Shown piece by piece: positions 1-5,043 of a stretch of DNA of 5,043 nt. The position numbers and the translations under genes are program-made. Where the stretch lies: positions 1-5,043 of the forward strand of contig JBAXDX010000130.1 in assembly GCA_037140715.1 (NCBI GenBank), read 5' to 3'. Position 1 is the stretch's first letter, and every line of letters begins with the position of its first letter. The stretch is from JAUZPB01 sp037140715 (GTDB lineage Bacteria > Bacteroidota > Ignavibacteria > Ignavibacteriales > SURF-24). The notes under the pieces were generated by a model. The model ran no database searches. It saw nothing but the letters and a program-made list of their open reading frames with translations, and was not told the DNA's origin.

Positions 1-73
1 TGATTTTCAGATTATTAACTGATTCATGAGGAGTAAAGGTAATAATTTTCAGGATAAAAGGCATGAAAATATT

Positions 74-99
74 TTGACACGGGTTGAAATCCGTGTCAA
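74..99. repeat. Perfect 9-bp inverted repeat (stem-loop)
   Basis: TTGACACGG (74-82) and CCGTGTCAA (91-99) are exact reverse complements around an 8-nt loop (83-90). No T run follows on either strand, so it is unlikely to be an intrinsic terminator. The right arm also begins the tandem repeat at 91-131. This is the general form of a REP-like dispersed palindrome, but whether other copies exist in the genome cannot be seen from one window. Confidence 0.7.
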
Positions 100-131
100 T
101 GAAATAAAACCCGTGGCAATGAAATGAAAAC
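91..131 (+). repeat. Two-copy tandem repeat, 20 and 21 nt
   Basis: Bases 91-110 and 111-131 are near-identical adjacent copies. Both start with CCGTG, then a T/G difference, then CAATGAAAT, then AAAAC with one extra G in copy two. Further right, CCTG (131) and CCTTTCAGG (152) recur at a similar spacing, as if the series continued in decayed form. The unit length matches the roughly 21-nt period of the array at the right end of the window. Non-coding. Confidence 0.65.
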
Positions 132-171
132 CTGTAGAGGATAGGGAAAAACCTTTCAGGTGGATTTTTAG

Positions 172-189
172 TCCTGTTTCAGGATTTTT
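172..189 (+). terminator. Possible intrinsic terminator for a plus-strand transcript
   Basis: TCCTG (172-176), loop TTT, CAGGA (180-184), then five T (185-189). A weaker similar structure lies just before it: ACCT (151-154), loop, AGGT (158-161), then GGATTTTTA. The shape fits a factor-independent terminator reading rightward, which would serve a gene ending left of the window. The stem is only 5 bp and partly A/T, so it may instead belong to the local palindromic repeats. Confidence 0.3.
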
Positions 190-233
190 AAAGCGGGACT
201 AAGTTCCACTAAAATATTATTATTCCATTTTCC

Positions 234-355
234 CCATGGGTTAGAACCCATGTCTGTTAAAATTAGAATCCGCCGGTTAGTGGCTTATGCCATGCTGATG
301 TTTATTGTGGCACATATATCTTAACCTGACAGCACCGGTGGTATGGAAGCCATGG
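234..355. repeat. Cluster of palindromes, candidate REP-like intergenic element
   Basis: Bases 235-252 form an inverted repeat, CATGGGT against ACCCATG with a 4-nt loop. TGGC/GCCA with loop TTAT follows at 281-292, and the self-complementary octamer CACCGGTG lies at 333-340. CCATGG occurs at both ends of the stretch (234-239 and 350-355). No coding signal is present. Such compact strings of hairpins in gene gaps are typical of dispersed palindromic elements mobilised by Y1-type (IS200-like, RAYT) transposases, but no transposase is in this window and the boundaries are my estimate. Confidence 0.4.
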
Positions 356-416
356 ATCTGACTGTTGCGGGGTTTCATAGACATAGCTGTCAAAGGATAA
401 ATTTACGTAACATGAG

Positions 417-1451
417 TTATTTAAGGCTGATTATTTCCTCATTTGAAAGAAGCTTTTCAGGGTCCATTAATATTACAAGATCATCTTCAAACTTTGCAAC
501 GGATAAAATATACTCAGTTTTCTTTCCGATAGAAAGCATGGGAGGCGGAACAAAAAGATGTTCCGGTATTCTTAAAACTTCGCGCACGCCGTCCACTATA
601 AACCCGATTGTCTTTTCATTAAGTTCGGCTATAATTATCCTTGTGTTCTTATCATACGCTACTTTGGGCATACGGACTTTTGTTCTCAGGTTAACAACCG
701 GGATAACAGTTCCTCTTAAGTTAATTACACCTTCAATAAAATCAGGCGCTCTTGGCACCTTTGTGATTTCAGTCATACGGTTAATTTCCTTAATCCGGTT
801 AATTTCTATGCCATAATATTCGCGTCCGATATTAAAGCCAACGAGCTGGATTACTGATTCAATAACTTTTTTATCCTTATGTTCATCGTGGCTGTTATAT
901 TCATGCGGTCTGAGTTCGCGGGATTTTTCAGGTATCGGATTTCTTTTTACTTCGGTGGCCGGCTCAGGCGTTTCAACGACAGGGATAGCCCTGGTTTGAA
1001 GTATTCTGGTTTTTACTTCGGGGGTTATTGATATATCAGTCTCCGATATTTTTTCCGCCGAGCTGGTTCTTGTTGCCATATCAGGGTCGGAGGCTATCTG
1101 ATTTATAAGCTCAAGACGCAGTTTCTCCATCAGGTCTATTTCTGCCTCTGCAGGTTGTTCAGGTGCGGGCATATCAGATTCTGAAATAATCTCAATAGTT
1201 TCCTCAGCCATAATTTCCTCTGCAAGATACTCTTCATTCAGGGCTGTTTCGTCCTGAATATCAATAACAGCATCCTGTAACGGGGGTGGTTCGACAAGGA
1301 TGTCAGGTTCAGGTTCGGGGAATTCCTCCTGTAAAGACTTATCGTCAATTACCTCAAAAGCAGGAGAGTTGGGAAGCATCTCCAGTTTTTCGGATTGAGC
1401 GAGTGCCCTTTTCTCTTTTTCCAGTTGTCTGAGTTTGAGTATATTAATCAT
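417..1451 (-). CDS. CheW-domain protein with long acidic N-terminal extension
   Basis: A 344-residue protein predicted to be cytoplasmic (no signal peptide or membrane segment). The C-terminal part, about residues 198-337, is a CheW domain: it runs from a VIQLVGFNIG strand through VPRAPDFIEGVINLRG (232-247) and VIPVVNLR (249-256), then IIIAELNEKTIGFIVDGVREVLRIP. NLRG with Arg246 matches the conserved receptor/CheA-interaction region of CheW. Known CheW proteins are about 140-170 residues and couple chemoreceptors to the CheA kinase. Here about 195 extra residues precede the domain: a short basic helix (1-25), then a Glu/Pro/Ile-rich, probably disordered segment (40-185) with a possible helix near 105-121. 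No CheA, CheY or receptor gene is present. The ATG is well placed behind GGAG (1461-1464), 23 nt after the ATPase stop, so both genes are likely co-transcribed. The adaptor fold is secure; its partner and pathway are not. Confidence 0.9.
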   Translation of the reverse strand: MINILKLRQLEKEKRALAQSEKLEMLPNSPAFEVIDDKSLQEEFPEPEPDILVEPPPLQDAVIDIQDETALNEEYLAEEIMAEETIEIISESDMPAPEQPAEAEIDLMEKLRLELINQIASDPDMATRTSSAEKISETDISITPEVKTRILQTRAIPVVETPEPATEVKRNPIPEKSRELRPHEYNSHDEHKDKKVIESVIQLVGFNIGREYYGIEINRIKEINRMTEITKVPRAPDFIEGVINLRGTVIPVVNLRTKVRMPKVAYDKNTRIIIAELNEKTIGFIVDGVREVLRIPEHLFVPPPMLSIGKKTEYILSVAKFEDDLVILMDPEKLLSNEEIISLK

Positions 1452-1460
1452 AGAAATCGA

Positions 1461-1464
1461 CTCC
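1461..1464 (-). promoter_or_regulatory. Ribosome binding site of the CheW-domain gene
   Basis: GGAG on the minus strand, 9 nt before the ATG at 1451, inside the 23-nt gap after the ATPase stop codon. It supports this start over later in-frame methionines and shows that the gene is translated independently of the one upstream. Confidence 0.6.
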
Positions 1465-1474
1465 GCTTTGTAAT

Positions 1475-2326
1475 TTATTCATTTTTCGGCATACTATTAT
1501 TATCTGCATACTCTTCAAAATAAAGGATAGAAGAAGCCGCGCGTATTACATCATTTACATCGACCGAATATTTTTCCTGAGACATTGCTTCCATCATTGA
1601 AAATGCAGCGAGATGATTTACGGGTCTTGGGTAACCTTTAGTAATCAGATGAAGCCGGCTGACTGCCTCTTCTGTAAAGATTAGAGACGGATTTTCAGCT
1701 CCCGCGATACCCAGCCTGTGTCTTAAATAATCTCCGATTTCATCAGTCTTAATTGGTTCAAGTGTAATTGTAAAGCGCAGACGCTGAAGAAATGCCCTGT
1801 AGTTTTTCCGTTTCAGCTTGGTACTTAATTCCGGCTGTCCGATTAAAATAACCGAGATAAGATTCTGTTCGTCAGTCTGATAATTGCTTAAAAATCTCAG
1901 TTCCTCGAATGCCTTTGCACTTGAAATTGTCTGAGCTTCGTCTATTATCACTACGGGATATTTATCCTCAAGATAAAGTTTTACCAGTCCTTCCTGCAGG
2001 ATTTTCACCAGGGCTGATTTTGAGCGTGGTGGTTTTTCCTCAAATATCTGGGAATAAATTTCACGCAACAACTGCACAGACGAAAAGACAGGATTAATTA
2101 TCCATGCGAGCTTGTACTTATTACCCGGGAGAGTATCTACAAGATAACGTGAGATGACAGTTTTACCGCTTCCGACCTCACCTGTTATCATACCGAATTC
2201 ATGCTGTTCGATTGCCAGTTTCATCCACTCGATAGCAGAGGCATGCGGTATGCTTAGAAATAAAAATTTAGGGTCGGGTGTTATCCCAAACGGATTTATG
2301 TTAAGACCAAAATATTCCCAATACAT
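1475..2326 (-). CDS. ExeA/GspA-like AAA+ ATPase
   Basis: A 283-residue P-loop ATPase. It opens with the family's characteristic N-terminus (MYWEYFGLNINPFGITPDP), which fixes the start codon. Walker A is GEVGSGKT (49-56), Walker B is VVIIDEAQ (125-132), LIGQPEL (161-167) lies at the sensor-1 position, arginines follow in FLQRLRF (179-185), and GYPRPVN (231-237) carries the sensor-2 arginine. All catalytic motifs are intact. The family includes ExeA/GspA, which helps the type II secretin assemble through peptidoglycan, and ATPases of polysaccharide-export loci and Tn7-like transposition. Unlike ExeA (about 550 residues), this protein lacks a transmembrane helix and a peptidoglycan-binding domain, so it should be cytosolic. 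It is followed after 23 nt by the CheW-domain gene, suggesting a joint task, possibly polar or envelope-machine assembly. No secretin, transposase or glycosyltransferase gene is in view to decide. Confidence 0.9.
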   Translation of the reverse strand: MYWEYFGLNINPFGITPDPKFLFLSIPHASAIEWMKLAIEQHEFGMITGEVGSGKTVISRYLVDTLPGNKYKLAWIINPVFSSVQLLREIYSQIFEEKPPRSKSALVKILQEGLVKLYLEDKYPVVIIDEAQTISSAKAFEELRFLSNYQTDEQNLISVILIGQPELSTKLKRKNYRAFLQRLRFTITLEPIKTDEIGDYLRHRLGIAGAENPSLIFTEEAVSRLHLITKGYPRPVNHLAAFSMMEAMSQEKYSVDVNDVIRAASSILYFEEYADNNSMPKNE

Positions 2327-2332
2327 CCGGTT

Positions 2333-2338
2333 CTCTCT
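2333..2338 (-). promoter_or_regulatory. Probable ribosome binding site of the ATPase gene
   Basis: AGAGAG on the minus strand, 6 nt before the ATG at 2326. A better purine core, AAGGA (2342-2346), lies about 15 nt away, which is too far for normal use. The site is weak, but the start is independently supported by the conserved N-terminal sequence of the protein. Confidence 0.4.
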
Positions 2339-2427
2339 GTATCCTTTCTGAAAAAAGTGTAACCTGTTTTAGCGTCACAAAAAATAGCAATTTATTAATG
2401 TAAAAACCACACCGGCGGGCAACATTT

Positions 2428-4518
2428 TTATTTAGCCGTAGTTCTGCCGGAAGTAAATGTGAACAGATCGGCAACAATATTTGCAGTTTCTTTTAATACA
2501 GGGTCAGATTTTTCATCCTTAGGCTCAACCTCGCCCTTATTAATAAGTTTAAGACCCTGAAGGTGCCGGCGTTCGTTCAAACGGTTAAACTTTTTCTCCT
2601 CTTCTTCATCGCGTTCTTTTTTTCTTTTAGTCTCGTTTAAGGAAACCTCTTTTTTTTCCCTTGCATCTATATATTCTTTTACCTCATCGGTATAACTGAT
2701 GAGTAGCGGGTTAGTTTTCATTCTTTGTTCATGTCTGACAATAAGCTTAGGGATTGCATTGCCGATTTTATTGAATATGGTATAGTCACCTGGCGGGATC
2801 TGGTCCCATGCAAGCGCGCTTGGTTCTGATGATTCTCCGAAGTATGTTGTATCAACAGGGGATGGGAACTTAAGCTCCGGCATAACACCGAGCCGCTGTG
2901 TACTGCCGCCGTTAATTCTGTAAAACTTAGCGATAGTTATCTTAAGCTGTCCGAGTTTTTCGCCGTTACTTTTGCTGAAATGATTAAGGTCAATAAGATT
3001 CTGGACAGTACCCTTGCCGTAAGTCTGCTCGCCGACAATGACACCGCGTTTATAGTCTTGGATAGCTGCAGCGAAGATTTCGCTTGCCGAAGCAGAGAAC
3101 TTATTTACCAGCACAGCCAGAGGTCCGTCGTAAGAGATATCGGGGTCAGAATCCCGACCGACATCGATTGAGCCGTCAGAATCACGCACCTGGACAACAG
3201 GGCCTTCTTTAATAAACAAGCCGGTCATATCAACAGCTTCCTGAAGCGAGCCTCCGCCATTATTCCGGAGGTCAAGCACAATACCTTCAACCTTTTCATT
3301 TTTTAGTTCCTTAATAAGGCGTTTTACATCGCGTGCAGTACTTCTGTAATCTTTTTCGCCTCTTGACTGAGCATCAAAATCGAGATAGAATTCAGGCAGA
3401 GTAATAACACCGACCTTAAAAGGGGAGCCTTCGTTGTCAATATTGATTACCTCCTTTTTAGCCGCCTTATCCTCAAGCTTCACCTTATCGCGGACGATTT
3501 TAATTTCCTTAGGTTTGCTGTTAACTCCGGCATCGGCCTGAATTATCTGCAGACGGACAGTTGTTCCTTTTGGTCCGCGTATAAGTTTAACTACATCGTC
3601 GAGATTTTTACCGATTACGTCCACCATTTCGCCATTTTCGCCCTGAGCCACGCTAATAATCTTATCATTTGCTTTAAGCAGTTTGCTTTTAAAAGCCGGG
3701 CCGCCGGCGATTATTTCCGTAACCTTGGTATATTCATCCTCTGACTGAAGCGAAGCACCTATACCCTCAAGAGACAGGCTCATATTCATTTTAAAGTTAT
3801 CCGAAGTTATGGGTGAGAAGTACTGTGTATGCGGGTCAACAGATTCAGAGAACTGATTGACAAACAGCTGAAAAACCTCTTCAGGCTTATACTGGGTCAT
3901 TCTTCTTTCAAAGTTACGATAGCGTTTTTCGAGAATTTCAGAAATTTTCGTCCAGTCTTTGCCGTTCAGCTTTTCGACAAGAGCTTCGTTCTTAATTCTT
4001 TTGCGCCAGATTTCGTCAAGTTCGGACTTATCCTTTGCCCAGTTCTCATTTTTTCTATCGGGCATATAATTTTCTTCAGAAGAGAAGTCAAATTCAGTTT
4101 TCAGAAGCTCATGAATCTGCTGTTGCCTTTCTTTCAGCCTCCGCAGATAGAGATTAAAAATATCATAAGCCGGTTTCAGCCTGCCGATTTTCAGGTCATT
4201 GTCGAGCTGATATTTAGATTTGTTAAAATTCTCTATGTCGGAGGCGAGGAAGTACAACCGGTATAGATCGACAGATTTGAGATAGTTGTCAAATATAACT
4301 GCGGAGAGAGAGTCATTAAGATTTATTTTCTTATAATGATACCTTGACAATAATGGCAGAAGCAGCAGTTCTTCCTGGTGCTGAACATCACCCGGGGCAA
4401 GAACGATGACAGAATCAGAGGCGGATTTTACTTCAGCCGGGTTTGGGATAACCGTACCCTGTGTATAAATATTAAATAAAAGCAGAAAGAAAACAGAAGC
4501 TGACTTTAGATTTTTCAT
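2428..4518 (-). CDS. prc: Tail-specific periplasmic protease (Prc/CtpA, peptidase family S41)
   Basis: A 696-residue protein, close to the 682 of E. coli Prc (Tsp), which degrades or trims periplasmic proteins from their C-termini, including peptidoglycan hydrolases. Residues 1-20 form a signal peptide (MKN, Lys5, hydrophobic 8-17) without a lipobox cysteine, so a soluble periplasmic enzyme is expected. Next come the Tsp N-terminal helical domain (about 50-235), a PDZ domain (about 244-328, with GIGASL and an AGGPAFKSKLLKANDKI stretch) and the S41 core (about 365-550). The catalytic pair is Ser477 in SASASEI and Lys502 in GKGTVQ, spaced 25 residues as in E. coli (452/477), with Gln506 as the third residue. 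LDLRNNGGG (415-423) is also typical. The C-terminal domain (about 550-690) contains a very charged stretch at 612-650 that may be a coiled coil. The signal peptide supports the start. The ATPase gene begins 101 nt downstream; co-transcription is possible but unproven. Confidence 0.95.
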   Translation of the reverse strand: MKNLKSASVFFLLLFNIYTQGTVIPNPAEVKSASDSVIVLAPGDVQHQEELLLLPLLSRYHYKKINLNDSLSAVIFDNYLKSVDLYRLYFLASDIENFNKSKYQLDNDLKIGRLKPAYDIFNLYLRRLKERQQQIHELLKTEFDFSSEENYMPDRKNENWAKDKSELDEIWRKRIKNEALVEKLNGKDWTKISEILEKRYRNFERRMTQYKPEEVFQLFVNQFSESVDPHTQYFSPITSDNFKMNMSLSLEGIGASLQSEDEYTKVTEIIAGGPAFKSKLLKANDKIISVAQGENGEMVDVIGKNLDDVVKLIRGPKGTTVRLQIIQADAGVNSKPKEIKIVRDKVKLEDKAAKKEVINIDNEGSPFKVGVITLPEFYLDFDAQSRGEKDYRSTARDVKRLIKELKNEKVEGIVLDLRNNGGGSLQEAVDMTGLFIKEGPVVQVRDSDGSIDVGRDSDPDISYDGPLAVLVNKFSASASEIFAAAIQDYKRGVIVGEQTYGKGTVQNLIDLNHFSKSNGEKLGQLKITIAKFYRINGGSTQRLGVMPELKFPSPVDTTYFGESSEPSALAWDQIPPGDYTIFNKIGNAIPKLIVRHEQRMKTNPLLISYTDEVKEYIDAREKKEVSLNETKRKKERDEEEEKKFNRLNERRHLQGLKLINKGEVEPKDEKSDPVLKETANIVADLFTFTSGRTTAK

Positions 4519-4521
4519 AAA

Positions 4522-4530
4522 CCTTTTCCC
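4522..4530 (-). promoter_or_regulatory. Weak, closely spaced ribosome binding site of prc
   Basis: On the minus strand GGGAAAAGG precedes the ATG at 4518 with only 3 nt between AAGG and the start; the GGGA part lies at a more usual distance. This is a poor Shine-Dalgarno, as is common in Bacteroidota-like organisms. The start is chosen because it immediately precedes a proper signal peptide and the next in-frame methionine is at residue 152. Confidence 0.35.
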
Positions 4531-4595
4531 AATTTAGATTTTATATTACCGTTTAGAACAATACAAGGTAGTTTTAGTTTCATTTTCAGAGGAAT

Positions 4596-4639
4596 AAATT
4601 TCACGTATGTTAATTTAAGAAAATTTCCGCGTATGTAAA
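4596..4639. repeat. Pair of imperfect direct repeats upstream of prc
   Basis: AAATTTCACGTATGTTAA (4596-4613) and AAATTTCCGCGTATGTAAA (4621-4639) share AAATTT, a C-rich step and CGTATGT, with starts 25 nt apart. They lie about 78-121 nt before the protease start. They could be paired binding sites of a regulator. The second copy also resembles the array unit at 4928-4949 (TTTCCGCGT), so they may instead be decayed outer units of the array. Confidence 0.4.
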
Positions 4640-4703
4640 CACATAGCATTGAAAACTCAGGAGAAAAGAGTTATTACTGTGCGGAATAGCACCATTATTT
4701 CGC

Positions 4704-4733
4704 GGGTGGGAGCTGTTTCTTGGCGGGTGGGGG
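4704..4733 (+). other. Potential G-quadruplex sequence
   Basis: Four G tracts lie close together on the plus strand: 4704-4706, 4708-4710, 4725-4727 and 4729-4733, with loops of 1, 14 and 1 nt. Two single-base loops favour folding and the 14-nt middle loop weakens it. It sits at the left end of the tandem array, about 190 nt upstream of prc, on the non-template side for that gene's leader. It may be only a by-product of the G-rich repeat unit. Confidence 0.35.
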
Positions 4734-4971
4734 TTATCGTTCAGTGGCGGGGCGATATTTCTTTGTGGCGGGGTATTATCGTTCCGTAAGATACCGTTGT
4801 TTCTTCGCGGTCTGGGGTTATCATTTTGTGACAGGTGGCTGTCTTTCCGGGTGCGGGGTATTATAGTTCGCGGTCGGGATAGGTGTTATTGTGTCGGGGG
4901 ATTGTCATTTTGCGACAGGCTGTTATCTTTCCGCGTGCGGGATATTATCATTTGTGGTCGGGATAGGTGTC

Positions 4972-5043
4972 ATTTCTGTCAGGCTTTGTGTCATCGCGGT
5001 CAGGGCTTGTGTCATTTCTGTCAGGCTTTGTGTCATCGCGGTC
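4972..5043. repeat. Regular part of the array: 21-nt units in a 42-nt dimer
   Basis: Two alternating 21-nt unit types (A at 4972-4992, B at 4993-5013) repeat as a 42-nt dimer. Bases 4972-5001 and 5014-5043 are identical over 30 nt up to the window edge. Units A and B differ mainly in their first third, ATTTCTGTCAGG against ATCGCGGTCAGG. Exact identity here, against strong divergence to the left, suggests recent expansion towards the right. On the minus strand this part is open for 31 codons as a DRDDTKP/DRNDTSP heptad series, ended by TGA at 4948-4950. Confidence 0.85.

Larger units (their letters stand above)
1..416. other. Gene-free region with several small palindromes and repeats
   Basis: I see no credible gene in these 416 bases. 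The one longer plus-strand reading frame here (from 343) runs antisense through the CheW-domain gene and has no family resemblance. The content is non-coding: a strong stem-loop near 74-99, a short tandem repeat at 91-131, two T-tailed hairpins around 150-190 and palindromes between 234 and 355, listed separately. The region lies downstream of the three-gene minus-strand cluster. The 3' flank of the last gene (300-416) has no clear hairpin followed by a T run on the minus strand, so where that transcript ends is not evident. Confidence 0.7.
4519..4693. other. A+T-rich upstream region of the protease gene
   Basis: No gene is visible. This stretch should contain the promoter of prc. TAATAT on the minus strand (4543-4548) resembles a -10 box, but nothing like a -35 lies 16-18 nt from it, so I do not call a promoter. 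A pair of direct repeats occurs at 4596-4639. From about 4694 the composition changes sharply to G-rich repeats. Confidence 0.5.
4694..5043. repeat. Degenerate tandem array, unit about 21 nt, G-rich on plus strand
   Basis: About sixteen units of 17-25 nt (most 21-23) follow each other to the window edge. A typical unit begins ATTT or TTTC, has a middle such as TGTCAGG, GCGGTC or GTGCGGGG, and ends in TGTC or TTATC. The last units are exactly 21 nt: 4972-4992, 4993-5013, 5014-5034 and a partial one from 5035. There is higher-order order: 4821-4890 matches 4905-4974 at 58 of 70 positions without gaps, an offset of 84 nt or four units, and GCGGGGTATTAT-like cores recur at 4768, 4853 and 4937. 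In 4741-4860 I count 42 G and 21 C on the plus strand. Many units contain stop codons on the minus strand (TGATAA) and unit length varies, so the array as a whole is not coding. The function is unknown and the right end lies outside the window. Confidence 0.8.

Noticed and set aside
343..816. Plus-strand open reading frame of 157 codons
   Set aside because: It is antisense to the well-supported CheW-domain gene, covers its conserved domain region, and its translation is low-complexity Ser/Ile/Leu without recognisable motifs.
2403..2420. Possible terminator after prc on the minus strand (CCGC, loop CGGT, GTGG, then five T)
   Set aside because: The stem has only 4 bp including one G-T pair. 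It is too weak to call, so it remains open whether transcription continues from prc into the ATPase gene.
3829..4266. Plus-strand open reading frame of 145 codons inside prc
   Set aside because: It lies antisense within the N-terminal domain of the protease, has no recognisable domain, and fits the usual mirror of a Glu/Lys/Leu-rich gene.
2428..4518. Frameshift or inactive protease
   Set aside because: The reading frame is intact from signal peptide to C-terminal domain, and Ser477, Lys502 and Gln506 are all present at family spacing.
4543..4566. Promoter-like TTGTAT and TAATAT upstream of prc on the minus strand
   Set aside because: The spacer is only 12 nt, too short for a sigma-70 promoter, and no good Bacteroidota-type -33/-7 pair (TTTG and TAnnTTTG) is found at the right distance.
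4694..5043. CRISPR array
   Set aside because: There are no identical repeats of 23-40 nt separated by unique spacers; units are contiguous, variable in both sequence and length, and no cas gene is present.

Overview
The window holds three complete genes, all on the minus strand. In transcription order they are a tail-specific periplasmic protease of the Prc/CtpA type (4518 to 2428), an ExeA/GspA-like AAA+ ATPase (2326 to 1475) and a CheW-domain protein with a very long acidic N-terminal extension (1451 to 417). They are flanked by two gene-free stretches (1-416 and 4519-5043), both rich in short repeats. No RNA gene, insertion sequence or CRISPR array is recognisable.

The organism is probably a Gram-negative bacterium of the Bacteroidota/Ignavibacteriota/Chlorobiota (FCB) side. 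This is inference, not proof. It rests on A+T-leaning, lysine/isoleucine/glutamate-rich genes, weak Shine-Dalgarno sequences, no convincing sigma-70 promoters, a long Prc with a signal peptide (implying a periplasm), and gene gaps filled with small palindromes. No marker gene is present to settle the taxonomy.

Layout. 1-416: non-coding, with a perfect 9-bp stem-loop (74-99), a two-copy 20/21-nt tandem repeat (91-131), a terminator-like hairpin on the plus strand (172-189) and a cluster of palindromes (234-355). 417-2326: CheW-domain protein and AAA+ ATPase, 23 nt apart and almost certainly one transcription unit. 2327-2427: a 101-nt gap. 2428-4518: the protease. 4519-4693: A+T-rich upstream region of the protease with a pair of direct repeats. 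4694-5043: a degenerate tandem array with a unit of about 21 nt and higher-order periods of 42 and about 84 nt. It is G-rich on the plus strand and runs off the right edge.

How the genes work together. The protease is a housekeeping-type periplasmic enzyme and may only be a neighbour. The ATPase/CheW pair looks like a functional unit. CheW domains dock onto chemoreceptor/CheA arrays or act as adaptors, and ExeA-type ATPases assist assembly of envelope machines (type II secretion, pili, polysaccharide export). A link between a sensory or polar scaffold and an envelope machine is plausible but not shown by the sequence. The least explained item is the repeat array at the right end.
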